From assembly GCF_917563915.1 (NCBI RefSeq), contig NZ_CAKJTI010000002.1, forward strand, positions 1 through 64,000: 64,000 nucleotides of DNA. The letters run 5' to 3'. This DNA is from Bacillus rhizoplanae. GTDB lineage: Bacteria; Bacillota; Bacilli; Bacillales; Bacillaceae_G. The position numbers and the translations under genes are program-made. The notes under the pieces are model-generated. The model was not told the origin of the DNA, made no database searches, and saw only the letters and a list, made by a program, of their open reading frames with translations. Of the stretch, positions 8,580 to 17,171 are shown piece after piece. Positions within the stretch are counted from its first letter, which is position 1. The number at the start of each line of letters is the position of its first letter.

Positions 8580-11500
8580 ATGAAGAGAAGAAAAAAAGGG
8601 AAGCTTCTTATAGGAACGTTAGCTGTAGGCATGCTATTGTCACAAGGCATTCCGTATAACGTATTGGCAGAAAGCCCGGTTGCATTGAATCCAGTTGATA
8701 ATGCGGAGAAAGTCTTGACGAGCCTGTCTGCGGATCAAAGAAAGGCTTTAGAGCAATTAGATGTAAATCCTAACTTTACGATTTCGCCTGATATTGATTC
8801 TAATAGTCCTGAATTAGTCAAAGTTATCGTGGAATTCAATCAGGCTCCAGCGAAAATTGAAGTGATGAAACAAGCGGCAAAAGGAAAGAAAATATCTTCT
8901 AGTGCTGCGCAAGCAAAAGTGGATGAAGAACATAAAGTGTTTAAGCAACATGTCGAATCCTTGAAATCGAAGAAGGATGCCGGCACGTACGATACGAAAA
9001 AAATGAAGGTTACACGCGAATACAAAAATGCGATCAACGGCGTAGCGATGACTTTACCTGGTGTTGCAGTGCAGGATTTGCTGCAATCTGGAGTAGTAAA
9101 ACGTGTCTTTAAAGATTACGAGGTAAAAGTAGAACCTCCAGTAGAAACAAAAGAAACAATCGAGCCAAAAATGGCGGACAGCATTCCGCAAATTGGTGTG
9201 GACAAGCTTCATGCAGAGAACATTATGGGTAAAGGGGTTAAAGTCGGCGTTCTTGATACAGGTGTTGACTACAATCATCCTGATTTAAAAGATGCTTATA
9301 AAGGCGGATATGATTTTGTAGATAACGATGCAGATCCGATGGAAACAACATACGAGGATTGGATACAAGCTGGTAAACCGGAATATCCAGGCTATGTATA
9401 TTATACAAATCATGGTACACATGTAGCTGGAACGATTGCAGCTCAAAAGAAAAACAATGCGGATTATGCTGTGAAAGGTGTGGCACCTGAAGTAGATTTA
9501 TATTCTTACAGAGTTTTAGGACCATGGGGAGCTGGATATACAGAGGGAATCCTTGCTGGAATCGATAAAGCGATTGAAGATGGTATGGACGTCATCAATA
9601 TGTCGCTAGGTGCCCAGACAAATGATCCGTTATATGCTACTTCCGTCGCGACGAATAACGCCATGCTTTCAGGTGTGGTGACTGTTGTTGCCGCAGGAAA
9701 CTCCGGACCGAATGAAAAAACTCTCGGTTCCCCAGGAGCGGCAGCTCTTGGTATTTCAGTAGGGGCAAGCGATGTTTCCATGTCTATTCCTACATTCAGT
9801 GCAAGTGTATCCAATGAAAAGTTTGAAAACATGCAGTTATTAGGCAAAGATTTTCCTGATAAGTTAGAAGATTTACAAGGACAATCCTTACCAATTGTAT
9901 TTGCGGGACTTGGGAAAGAATCTGATTTTGCGGGGAAAGATTTAAACGGAAAAATTGCGTTGATTCAGCGCGGGGAAATTACGTTTGATGAAAAAATCAA
10001 AAACGCCAAAAAAGCCGGGGCAAAAGCGGTTATCGTGTATAACAATGTCGACGGACAAATACCTGCCTACTTAGGTGAGGGTGTAGGTCTTATTCCATCT
10101 TTCCGCCTCTCAAAAGCGGATGGCGAACGGTTAAAGGGGCTAGGCGAAGTATCTTTCAAATTTGAAACACTGAGCAATACAAAAACGGAAGGCGATCACT
10201 TAGCTGATTTCAGCTCACGCGGACCGGTAAACGGAAACTACGATATTAAGCCGGATGTAGTCGCTCCTGGTGTATCAATTTTCTCTACTGCACCGGAGTA
10301 TATCAACGATCCGCAGGACGGCACTAATTACAGCAATGCATATGTACGCTTGTCTGGCACGTCTATGGCTACTCCTCATGTGGCAGGTGCAGCGGCATTG
10401 ATTTTGCAGGAGCATCCGGAATATACACCTTTTGATGTAAAAGCGGCTCTTATGAATACATCTGATGATTTGAATGGGGACTATTCTGTATACGAAGCAG
10501 GTGCTGGGCGCATCGATGCATATCAAGCTGTTCATACAGACACATCCATCAAAGTATTAGATAAAACACAAAATGTAGAGAACGGAAACGTTGTGGAAAT
10601 TGATGAACAAACGGGATCTATCGTGTTTGGCAGACATTATAAGCAAGGTGATAAACCAATTGAAGTGAGCAAAAAAGTGGCTGTTCAAAACCATAGTAAG
10701 GAAGAAAAATCCTTTAAAGTGGAAGTGGAGTACCATGGCGAGCGTACAGGTATCCAAGATGCGGTGAAGAACGGTGTACAAGTTGCGGTACCGGCGTCCA
10801 TCACAGTAGCAAGTGGACAATCGCAGGAGCTAGAGCCGAAAATTACGATTCCTGCTAGCGCAGCGGCAGGCAGATATGAAGGATATATTCATGTAACGAA
10901 TGCGAATAATTCGGCCGAAACGTATCAAATTCCATTCGCTGTCATGGTGACGGAAAAGGGATTTGCCTATATGGAAACGGAACGACCATCGGTAACAACT
11001 AATACGCCTTTCTGGCAATACATGAGGCCATTCATCCTTGGAAAAATGAAGTTGAATAGCCCAATGAAAACAATCGATATAGTTGTCAAGGACAGCAAAT
11101 CGGGGAAAGCCGTAGGATTGACCGGAACGATAGATGGCAGCAACATGATGACAGATAGAGAGTATGGTGGCATATTGTTCAATAGCTATGTCTATCCATT
11201 TACAAATGATCCTTCCAAGCCAATTGGAGATGTCCCTGTAAAACTTCCAGAAGGAGACTATACAATTGAAATGATTGGGCATGATGAGGAAGGAAAATCA
11301 TATGTTGTAGGCAATCCGATGATTGTGGACAATACAGCACCGGAAGTGAACATGGATAAAAAACCGGGTGTAATCGAGATTAATGACTCCATGTTTACAG
11401 TAGAGGATGGACAAAAAGCAGTATGGCTGCATGGAACAGCCAAGGATGCGACAGTAAATCTATTAAAATCCAAAGGGTTGAACTATGATCAATCGTCCAA

Positions 11501-12716
11501 TACAATGGCTTACTATGGAAACTCTGGATTCATAGAGGCATTCTTCCCGATCCAAGCAAACGGAGATGTAAAATTTGGAATTGAGGAAAGCGATATTGCA
11601 ACACAACCTTTAAAATTTAAGTTGACTACGTTTGATATGGCAACGGCCGTTGGTAGACAAGACTATATCTTCATGAAAGAAGGTACAGAGTATACGACTT
11701 CTAGTTACGATAAGAAAGACGTAAAAGTCGGTGATACCGTAACAATGACACTGAGCTTGAATAATGTGAAGCAGCTTGTATCTGGGGAATTCCAGGTAGA
11801 GTTCATCAAAGATCTGTTTAAGTTTGAGAATGTGAAGCTGAACAATGCGGCAAACGAGTATGTAAAGGAAAATGGCTTGGAGGTATCACTACAAGAGCCT
11901 GTGGTGGCGGATGGCGATTACTTTAGTACGGTAAAGGTTGGCGCATCTATGAAAGGGAATGCATTCAGCGGTCTGGACGGAGATATGCCTTTCCTTGATG
12001 TCACGTTCAAAGTAGTACATGATGAATCGTATTCTGGCGATATCTTTATGGATGTAAAACAGGCATCTTATATGAAAGTGGGACAAGCGGCAGCTACTGC
12101 CATTCCTTTTTACAATACGCAAAATGTTAACATCATTACGAAGCATTCGACTGTGACAGGCTATATAGGGCCGGAAGCATTTTTGACAGCAGGCGGTTAT
12201 TTGAAACAGGGAGATTATACAAAAATCGGTGCCCAAGTATATGCGCTGTCTCCGAGCGGTAAAAAATATAAGGGAACCATTGATAAACAAGGAGAATACC
12301 GTATCACCGGTATCCCAGCTTCTGGTGAAGTATTCACAGTTGTTGCTGAGGTTCCAGGACATCTAAAAGCAATGAAGAAGTTTATTCCTGGATATTTGGT
12401 AAACGGTGAACAGCGTGGGCAAAACTTTAGATTTGCTGCCCTAAAAGGTCTTGCAGGAGACGTGAATGATGATAGATTGATTGATATTCGTGATATGCAA
12501 AGTGTAGTCGATGTATACGGTAAGAAAGATGCATCTATCTTGCCGCAAGACATTAATCAAGACGGTGTCGTAGACGAGACAGATGTCCGCTTCGTTGAGA
12601 AAAACTTCTTACAAAAAGAAGTTGGCGTTCCAGAGGTGGTCAAGCCAAAAGAAACCATTGGCAAAAAAGGTCTGGCAGACTTCTTACGCCTTATCGGTCT
12701 AGAGCCGAAGAAATAA
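8580..12716 (+). CDS. Secreted S8 protease with cohesin-like and dockerin domains (copy 2)
   Basis: 1378 aa. The start is the ATG at 8580. The in-frame ATG at 8559 is rejected because AAAAGGAG (8565-8572) lies between the two. Domain order matches the upstream paralogue: signal peptide (…NVLA), I9-like propeptide, S8 domain with D226, H278 and S595, PA insertion, Fn3/Ig-like region, cohesin-like domain, carboxypeptidase-regulatory-like domain, and dockerin (GDVNDDRLIDIRD, DINQDGVVDETD). In the first dockerin loop one Gly is Asp (NDDR for NGDR). The two proteins are nearly identical through the catalytic core but diverge at about residues 805-1000. This is a tandem duplication with probable gene conversion. 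No stop or frameshift is seen. Confidence 0.9.
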   Translation: MKRRKKGKLLIGTLAVGMLLSQGIPYNVLAESPVALNPVDNAEKVLTSLSADQRKALEQLDVNPNFTISPDIDSNSPELVKVIVEFNQAPAKIEVMKQAAKGKKISSSAAQAKVDEEHKVFKQHVESLKSKKDAGTYDTKKMKVTREYKNAINGVAMTLPGVAVQDLLQSGVVKRVFKDYEVKVEPPVETKETIEPKMADSIPQIGVDKLHAENIMGKGVKVGVLDTGVDYNHPDLKDAYKGGYDFVDNDADPMETTYEDWIQAGKPEYPGYVYYTNHGTHVAGTIAAQKKNNADYAVKGVAPEVDLYSYRVLGPWGAGYTEGILAGIDKAIEDGMDVINMSLGAQTNDPLYATSVATNNAMLSGVVTVVAAGNSGPNEKTLGSPGAAALGISVGASDVSMSIPTFSASVSNEKFENMQLLGKDFPDKLEDLQGQSLPIVFAGLGKESDFAGKDLNGKIALIQRGEITFDEKIKNAKKAGAKAVIVYNNVDGQIPAYLGEGVGLIPSFRLSKADGERLKGLGEVSFKFETLSNTKTEGDHLADFSSRGPVNGNYDIKPDVVAPGVSIFSTAPEYINDPQDGTNYSNAYVRLSGTSMATPHVAGAAALILQEHPEYTPFDVKAALMNTSDDLNGDYSVYEAGAGRIDAYQAVHTDTSIKVLDKTQNVENGNVVEIDEQTGSIVFGRHYKQGDKPIEVSKKVAVQNHSKEEKSFKVEVEYHGERTGIQDAVKNGVQVAVPASITVASGQSQELEPKITIPASAAAGRYEGYIHVTNANNSAETYQIPFAVMVTEKGFAYMETERPSVTTNTPFWQYMRPFILGKMKLNSPMKTIDIVVKDSKSGKAVGLTGTIDGSNMMTDREYGGILFNSYVYPFTNDPSKPIGDVPVKLPEGDYTIEMIGHDEEGKSYVVGNPMIVDNTAPEVNMDKKPGVIEINDSMFTVEDGQKAVWLHGTAKDATVNLLKSKGLNYDQSSNTMAYYGNSGFIEAFFPIQANGDVKFGIEESDIATQPLKFKLTTFDMATAVGRQDYIFMKEGTEYTTSSYDKKDVKVGDTVTMTLSLNNVKQLVSGEFQVEFIKDLFKFENVKLNNAANEYVKENGLEVSLQEPVVADGDYFSTVKVGASMKGNAFSGLDGDMPFLDVTFKVVHDESYSGDIFMDVKQASYMKVGQAAATAIPFYNTQNVNIITKHSTVTGYIGPEAFLTAGGYLKQGDYTKIGAQVYALSPSGKKYKGTIDKQGEYRITGIPASGEVFTVVAEVPGHLKAMKKFIPGYLVNGEQRGQNFRFAALKGLAGDVNDDRLIDIRDMQSVVDVYGKKDASILPQDINQDGVVDETDVRFVEKNFLQKEVGVPEVVKPKETIGKKGLADFLRLIGLEPKK

Positions 12717-12814
12717 ACATAAAAAAGAAGTCGTCTTAGGAGCGGCTGTTGATAAAAGAGGGGGAAATTTCATCTTCTGCAAATATCGATAGTCGCTCTT
12801 GAATAACAATAACG

Positions 12815-12841
12815 GTTCTTTATTAAGAACTTCAAGAGAAC
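12815..12841. promoter_or_regulatory. SinR-type box cluster upstream of the CalY-like gene
   Basis: GTTCTTT (12815-12821) faces an inverted TTAAGAAC (12823-12830), and a further inverted AGAGAAC (12835-12841, read as GTTCTCT on the other strand) follows. Two of the three match the SinR half-site GTTCTYT exactly. SinR is known to repress calY and tasA-type genes in the cereus group and tapA-sipW-tasA in B. subtilis, so the location is biologically sensible. Direct binding is inferred. Confidence 0.55.
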
Positions 12842-12916
12842 AAACTATGTGATTTTGTTTTACTTCATATGGGCTTATTGGCTTTTAAATATTATAAAAT
12901 TAGGGGGATTATGAAA

Positions 12917-13516
12917 ATGAGTCTTAAGAAAAAACTTGGTATGGGTGTTGCATCCGCAGTTCTTGGTTTATCTTTAATTGGAGGCGGAACGTTTGCGTAC
13001 TTCAGTGATAAAGAAGTATCAGCAAACACGTTTGCGGCTGGTACATTAGATTTGAGCATTGATCCACAAGTTATCATCGATGTTGACAATATCAAACCAG
13101 GTGACCAAGTGGAACGCGATTTCCACTTAATCAACAACGGCACTTTGAAAATCAAGGACGTTCATCTTCTTACTGACTACATTGTAACAGATGCAAAAGG
13201 TGATAACGGAGATGCAGATTTCGGTGATCATATTAAAGTGGAATTCTTATGGAACATAGACAAGAACACAGTTCCTGTATGGGAAACTACTTTGTCTGAA
13301 TTGAAACAAGCTACTGCTGATGGTAACTTTCCTGATCTTGTAGAAAAAGGTATCGTAAACTGGGAAGGAAACGGACTTGCTCCAGGCAATGATGATACTT
13401 TCTATGTGAAATTTACATTTGTAGATAATGGAGAAGATCAAAACGTATTCCAAGGAGATACGTTGAAATTGAACTGGACGTTCGATGCGACTCAAACAAA
13501 AGGTAAAGACAAATAA
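12917..13516 (+). CDS. CalY/TasA-family (camelysin, M73) matrix filament protein
   Basis: 199 aa from the ATG at 12917, which is 9 nt after AGGGGG (12902-12907). Upstream in-frame ATGs at 12869 and 12911 are poorly spaced. The N-terminus MSLKKKLGMGVASA…LSLIGGGTFAYFSDKEVS is the hallmark of CalY/TasA proteins processed by SipW. The rest is the single camelysin/TasA jelly-roll domain (DLSIDP, IKPGD, NQNVFQGDTL-like end). CalY was first described as camelysin, a cell-surface protease, but is now regarded as a fibre-forming matrix protein and adhesin. Neither sipW nor sinR/sinI is in the window, so this is probably a paralogue outside the main calY-tasA locus. Confidence 0.88.
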   Translation: MSLKKKLGMGVASAVLGLSLIGGGTFAYFSDKEVSANTFAAGTLDLSIDPQVIIDVDNIKPGDQVERDFHLINNGTLKIKDVHLLTDYIVTDAKGDNGDADFGDHIKVEFLWNIDKNTVPVWETTLSELKQATADGNFPDLVEKGIVNWEGNGLAPGNDDTFYVKFTFVDNGEDQNVFQGDTLKLNWTFDATQTKGKDK

Positions 13517-13588
13517 GCTCGAATTTTATTCATTATATCTATGTGAAGTTTATGTAACGACTTAGCCGCTAAATGAAAATGCAAGAGA

Positions 13589-13630
13589 AAGAGAGGTCAT
13601 ACTATGAAGGATGACCTCTCTTCTTATTTT
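13589..13630 (+). terminator. Intrinsic terminator of the CalY-like gene
   Basis: AAGAGAGGTCAT pairs with ATGACCTCTCTT across a 10-nt loop and is followed by TCTTATTTT. Confidence 0.75.
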
Positions 13631-13673
13631 GTACAAGCAGTTTTACTTGTAAATTGATGATACATAAGCTGAG

Positions 13674-13795
13674 TTTATCCCGCACTAACGGGCAGTAAGA
13701 CCCTCACCTCAAGATGTAGAGAAAGCGAAGAAGCTAGGTGGGGGGGAAGAGTCCGATTGGTTCAACTAACCTCCACTGAGGGACGTTTCACTTTA
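13674..13795 (-). repeat. bcr1-like element, reverse orientation
   Basis: Runs from TTTATCCCGCACTAACGG to GGACGTTTCACTTTA, with an internal loss. Its terminal TTA (13793-13795) is the stop codon of the leftward glycosyltransferase gene. Confidence 0.7.
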
Positions 13796-14938
13796 AGCCA
13801 GCATGTCTGCTTTTCGATTTTGAATGACATCTTCATAATGCATCACGAGGTCACTGAAAATTTCATCCCAGCTTTGTGTTAAAGCATAGTTTCTACCTTG
13901 TTGCCCCATGTATTCACGTTGCTCTTTCTGATCAAGCAATGTGTAAATAGAAGATAAAAAAGAGTCCGTTTGTTTCGGCTTACAAAGAAATCCTGTTGTT
14001 CCGTGCGTAATAATGCCTTTCACACCACCTGCGTTTGCGCCAATCACTGGTGTGCCGCATGCGAGGGATTCTAAGACGACATTTCCGAATGTTTCTGTTG
14101 CAGAAGGGAATACCATAACATCTGAACAAGCATATGCTTTAGCTAACTCTTCTCCTTTTAAATACCCAGTAAATGTTATGTTCTCTGTTTTTGTTTCTTT
14201 TACTTCACTAGCGAGAGGGCCATCTCCGACAATCAGCCAATGAATATCGTTTTTTCGTTCTTTCGTTGTTTTTTGGATTAATGCCAGCAATGTTTCGATA
14301 TCTTTTTCAGGAGCTAAACGTCCAACGTAAGAGAGGATATAGGGCGATGTAATGTTATATTTTTTTCGAAATACGTCCTCGTTATAATGAGGATGGAATA
14401 GATTGCAATCTACCCCGCGGCTCCATAAGTATAAGTCTTGGAAGCCTTTTTTCTGTAATTGATGCATCGTTTCAAAAGAAGGTACGAACGTTTTTTGCAG
14501 GGAGCTATGAAACCATTTTAAATAGTTCCATAACATATTGGAGAAAAATTCAATTTTATAATATTGCAAATAAGCATCAAAATCTGTGTGATACGAACCG
14601 ACAAGAGGGATGTTTAGTTTTTTGGCGTAATACATGCCGCAAAGTCCCATATTAAACGGTGTTGCGACATGTATTATATCTGGTTGAAATTGAAATAGTT
14701 CTTTTTTGATGAAACGTGGATTTGGAAAAGCTAATCGGCATTCTGGATATAGTAGTTTAAGCGGAATACTTTTTATTTTATTGACGTTCGTAACAAAATT
14801 ATCTTCCGCTGTATGCTGCGGTGCAAATACTGAGTAAGAGATATTTTGCTTTTGCAAATACTGTGTAAAGCGATCGAGTGTTTTTGCAACGCCGTTCACT
14901 TGCGGTGTAAATGTATCTGTAAAGATGGCAATTTTCAT
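13793..14938 (-). CDS. GT4-family glycosyltransferase
   Basis: 381 aa, ATG at 14938 behind GAAGGAGGGG. It begins with MKIAIFTDTFTPQVNGVAKT, typical of the N-terminal Rossmann domain of GT4 enzymes. The C-terminal half has the nucleotide-sugar motif ATETFGNVVLESLACGTPVI (E…E, about residues 285-305) and YVGRLAPEKDIETLL (about 215). It is predicted cytosolic and retaining. Family relatives glycosylate lipids (diacylglycerol, phosphatidylinositol) or cell-wall precursors, and the neighbouring PAP2 lipid phosphatase fits a lipid role. The exact acceptor cannot be read from sequence. The stop codon lies inside the end of a bcr1-like element. Confidence 0.85.
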   Translation of the reverse strand: MKIAIFTDTFTPQVNGVAKTLDRFTQYLQKQNISYSVFAPQHTAEDNFVTNVNKIKSIPLKLLYPECRLAFPNPRFIKKELFQFQPDIIHVATPFNMGLCGMYYAKKLNIPLVGSYHTDFDAYLQYYKIEFFSNMLWNYLKWFHSSLQKTFVPSFETMHQLQKKGFQDLYLWSRGVDCNLFHPHYNEDVFRKKYNITSPYILSYVGRLAPEKDIETLLALIQKTTKERKNDIHWLIVGDGPLASEVKETKTENITFTGYLKGEELAKAYACSDVMVFPSATETFGNVVLESLACGTPVIGANAGGVKGIITHGTTGFLCKPKQTDSFLSSIYTLLDQKEQREYMGQQGRNYALTQSWDEIFSDLVMHYEDVIQNRKADMLA

Positions 14939-14955
14939 CAAATCCCCTCCTTCTT

Positions 14956-15039
14956 CTATCCCGCTATTAACAGGCAGTAAGATTCCTCACCTCAAGGTTC
15001 AGAGAAAACAAAGAGACACTGATGGAAGTTTCACCTTAT
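14956..15039 (-). repeat. Decayed bcr1-like element with internal deletion
   Basis: TATCCCGCTATTAACAGGC to the CTCAAGG…AGAG part is fused directly to CACTGATGGAAGTTTCACCTTAT, losing the middle. Its end supplies the TAA stop of the PAP2 gene (15036-15038). Confidence 0.65.
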
Positions 15040-15578
15040 ATGAAAAGTGGAATGAGTTGATAATAAGAAACAATGCCGGACATTGTTCCGAGGCACGTGC
15101 CAACAAGTACATCAGATGGATAGTGCAGGCCGAGATAAATGCGTGAAATACCCACGCTAATCGCTATTGGAAGCAGCAAGAATGTCATACTTGGTTCATA
15201 TAATAAAAAAGGAATAATAACAGAAAAGATAGCAGTCGTGTGTCCTGATGGAAAAGAATGATCTACTAATGGATTTGTTGGATACTTTGCATTAAGAATT
15301 GTTAAATAAGGCCGTTTTCTTGGATAAAACTTTTTTAGAATTTGCACAGGTATATGGCTAATCGCAAGGGAAACAGCACTTGCAATTGATGCGTTGTGTA
15401 AAGTTCCGGTTGTGAAAAAAAGTAAGAATAGAACGAGGGAAATCGTAACGGTAGCACCGCCCATATGTGTAATGGTGCGAAAAAAGATGTTTAATGTTTT
15501 GCGTTCAAAATAGCGATTAATTCCTTCGAAGATGTAGCACTCTATTTTATATAAGGAGCTTATGGAACGAGTTTTCAT
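15036..15578 (-). CDS. PAP2-family membrane phosphatase
   Basis: 180 aa, ATG at 15578 behind GGAGGAGAATTTT. It has the three phosphatidic-acid-phosphatase signatures: KFYPRKRP (KX6RP type), PSGHTTA, and SRIYLGLHYPSD (SRX5HX3D). About five membrane helices surround them. Family members dephosphorylate undecaprenyl pyrophosphate (BcrC-type) or phosphatidate at the outer face of the membrane. Which applies here is not decidable. It is co-oriented with the glycosyltransferase downstream, about 100 nt away. Confidence 0.85.
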   Translation of the reverse strand: MKTRSISSLYKIECYIFEGINRYFERKTLNIFFRTITHMGGATVTISLVLFLLFFTTGTLHNASIASAVSLAISHIPVQILKKFYPRKRPYLTILNAKYPTNPLVDHSFPSGHTTAIFSVIIPFLLYEPSMTFLLLPIAISVGISRIYLGLHYPSDVLVGTCLGTMSGIVSYYQLIPLFI

Positions 15579-15691
15579 GAAAAATTCTCCTCCTCACTAC
15601 ATATATATTTGAAGATTTACTTTTATTTTAATAAAATTTTATTGAGGGAATAATAAGATTTTGTAAAGAAAACGTAGAATTTTGCAAAGAA

Positions 15692-15722
15692 AAAGCTGCC
15701 TGTATAGTGGCAGCTAAAAAAA
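15692..15722 (-). terminator. Intrinsic terminator of ytoA
   Basis: Read on the minus strand, AGCTGCC pairs with GGCAGCT around an 8-nt loop. The stem lies directly after the stop codon of ytoA, with a T tract beyond it. Confidence 0.6.
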
Positions 15723-16238
15723 TTATTTTGTTTGTAAACCTTTATAATATTGTCCTTTTTCGACGTATTGACGACGGATGCGAGCCATATCTTTACGGTC
15801 TTCATCCGTTAACTCGCGAATGACTTTGGCAGGGCGGCCGAATGCAAGTGTATTTGGCGGGATTTTCTTTCCTTGTGGTACTAAACTGCCAGCACCAATA
15901 AATGCACCTTCACCAATTTCAGCTCCGTCTAAAATAATGGACCCCATGCCGATTAAAGCGTCTTTTTTCACTGTGCAGCTATGTAAAATGACTTGATGTC
16001 CAATTGTTGCATCATCTTCTAAAATAAGCGGATATGCCGGGCTTTGATGAAGTGTACATTGATCTTGTACATTGACCCGGTCTCCAATAATGGTTGGAGA
16101 AACATCTCCACGAATGACAGTGTTAAACCAAATGCTTGATTCTTCACCAATTGTTACATCACCTGTAATTGTGACATAGTCAGCGATAAACGCGCTATTA
16201 GCAATTTTCGGATTTTTGTCTTTGTAAGGATAAATCAT
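15723..16238 (-). CDS. ytoA: Gamma-carbonic-anhydrase-like hexapeptide-repeat protein (YtoA)
   Basis: 171 aa, ATG at 16238 behind GAGAGGAAGG. A left-handed beta-helix is built from hexapeptide repeats ([LIV]-G-x-x-x-x, e.g. VTIGEESSIWFNTVIRGD), with His residues in HQSP, IGHQVILHSC placed like the zinc ligands of gamma-class carbonic anhydrases (Cam/YrdA type). Such proteins are trimers. Most YrdA/YtoA members have not been shown to be active enzymes. The ytoA-ytpA-ytpB order matches B. subtilis. It diverges from ytpA across a 74 bp promoter region. Confidence 0.87.
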   Translation of the reverse strand: MIYPYKDKNPKIANSAFIADYVTITGDVTIGEESSIWFNTVIRGDVSPTIIGDRVNVQDQCTLHQSPAYPLILEDDATIGHQVILHSCTVKKDALIGMGSIILDGAEIGEGAFIGAGSLVPQGKKIPPNTLAFGRPAKVIRELTDEDRKDMARIRRQYVEKGQYYKGLQTK

Positions 16239-16312
16239 ATAAGTAGCCTTCCTCTCCTAGAAACTAATATAAGTGTAGCAAATTATGAAACAGAGTGAAA
16301 TGGAGGAGTTTT

Positions 16313-17104
16313 ATGTGGAATTATGAAGCAGAAGAGGCGAAAGCTGTTATAGTTATGGTACACGGTGCAATGGAGCATCATGGCCGTTATGTGTCACTTG
16401 CAGAAATGTGGCGGCATATTGGATTTCATGTTGTGATGGGTGATTTACCAGCGCACGGAACAACTTCAAGAAATAGAGGACATATTACTTCATTTGATGA
16501 ATACATAGAAGAAGTAAAGACATGGATTAAAGAAGCGAGAAAATATTACTTGCCTATTTTTCTATATGGGCATAGTATGGGAGGCTTAACGGTCATTCGT
16601 GTGCTGCAAGAAACGAAAATGGATATGCAAGGAGTAATCTTAACTTCGCCATGTTTAGGGGTTGTAGCAAATCCTAAAGTACCGCTTCGTGCTATTGTAA
16701 AAGTGCTGAATGTTGTTGCACCGAAAATGCAGTTTAATTCAAATATTACAGTTGAAATGGCAACGCGTAATCATGAAATTCGTGATGCGATGGAAAATGA
16801 CTCATTGTTCTTGCGCAAAGTATCAGTTCGTTGGTATAGTGAGTTAATTAAAGCTATAGAAATCGCACATGAAAAACGCGATGAGTTTCCAGATGTACCA
16901 CTCTTGCTAATGCAGGCATGTGAGGATAAACTTGTAGATAAAACACGTGTCCGCAAATGGTTTGATAATCTGAAAATTAGTGACAAAGCATACAAGGAAT
17001 GGCCGAATTGTTATCATGAGCTATTTAATGAGTATGAAAAAGATGACGTTTTCGCATATGCAAAATCATTTGTAGAAACACATTTAATTCAGAAAGACAA
17101 ATAA
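16313..17104 (+). CDS. ytpA: Alpha/beta-hydrolase, lysophospholipase-like YtpA
   Basis: 263 aa. ATG at 16313 follows ATGGAGGAG. The GTG at 16295 lies upstream of that site and is not used. It has the oxyanion motif VHGAMEHHGRY, nucleophile elbow GHSMGG, acid residue in QACEDKLVD and catalytic His in NCYHELFNE. In B. subtilis YtpA is implicated in making the lysophospholipid antibiotic bacilysocin. That activity is carried over by homology and synteny. ytpB follows after a 67 bp gap, as in B. subtilis. Confidence 0.85.
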   Translation: MWNYEAEEAKAVIVMVHGAMEHHGRYVSLAEMWRHIGFHVVMGDLPAHGTTSRNRGHITSFDEYIEEVKTWIKEARKYYLPIFLYGHSMGGLTVIRVLQETKMDMQGVILTSPCLGVVANPKVPLRAIVKVLNVVAPKMQFNSNITVEMATRNHEIRDAMENDSLFLRKVSVRWYSELIKAIEIAHEKRDEFPDVPLLLMQACEDKLVDKTRVRKWFDNLKISDKAYKEWPNCYHELFNEYEKDDVFAYAKSFVETHLIQKDK

Positions 17105-17171
17105 ACAGATGAAATTCGTAATACATTTAGAACATGTTTGACCATATTCATTAGAGGAGATGAAGAAAGAA

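Noticed and set aside
7501-12362. Long open frames (140-157 codons) antisense to the dockerin proteases
   Set aside because: They lie wholly opposite conserved protease domains, repeat at matching places in both paralogues, lack ribosome binding sites and read as low-quality Cys/His/Ile-rich sequence. They are codon-bias shadows.
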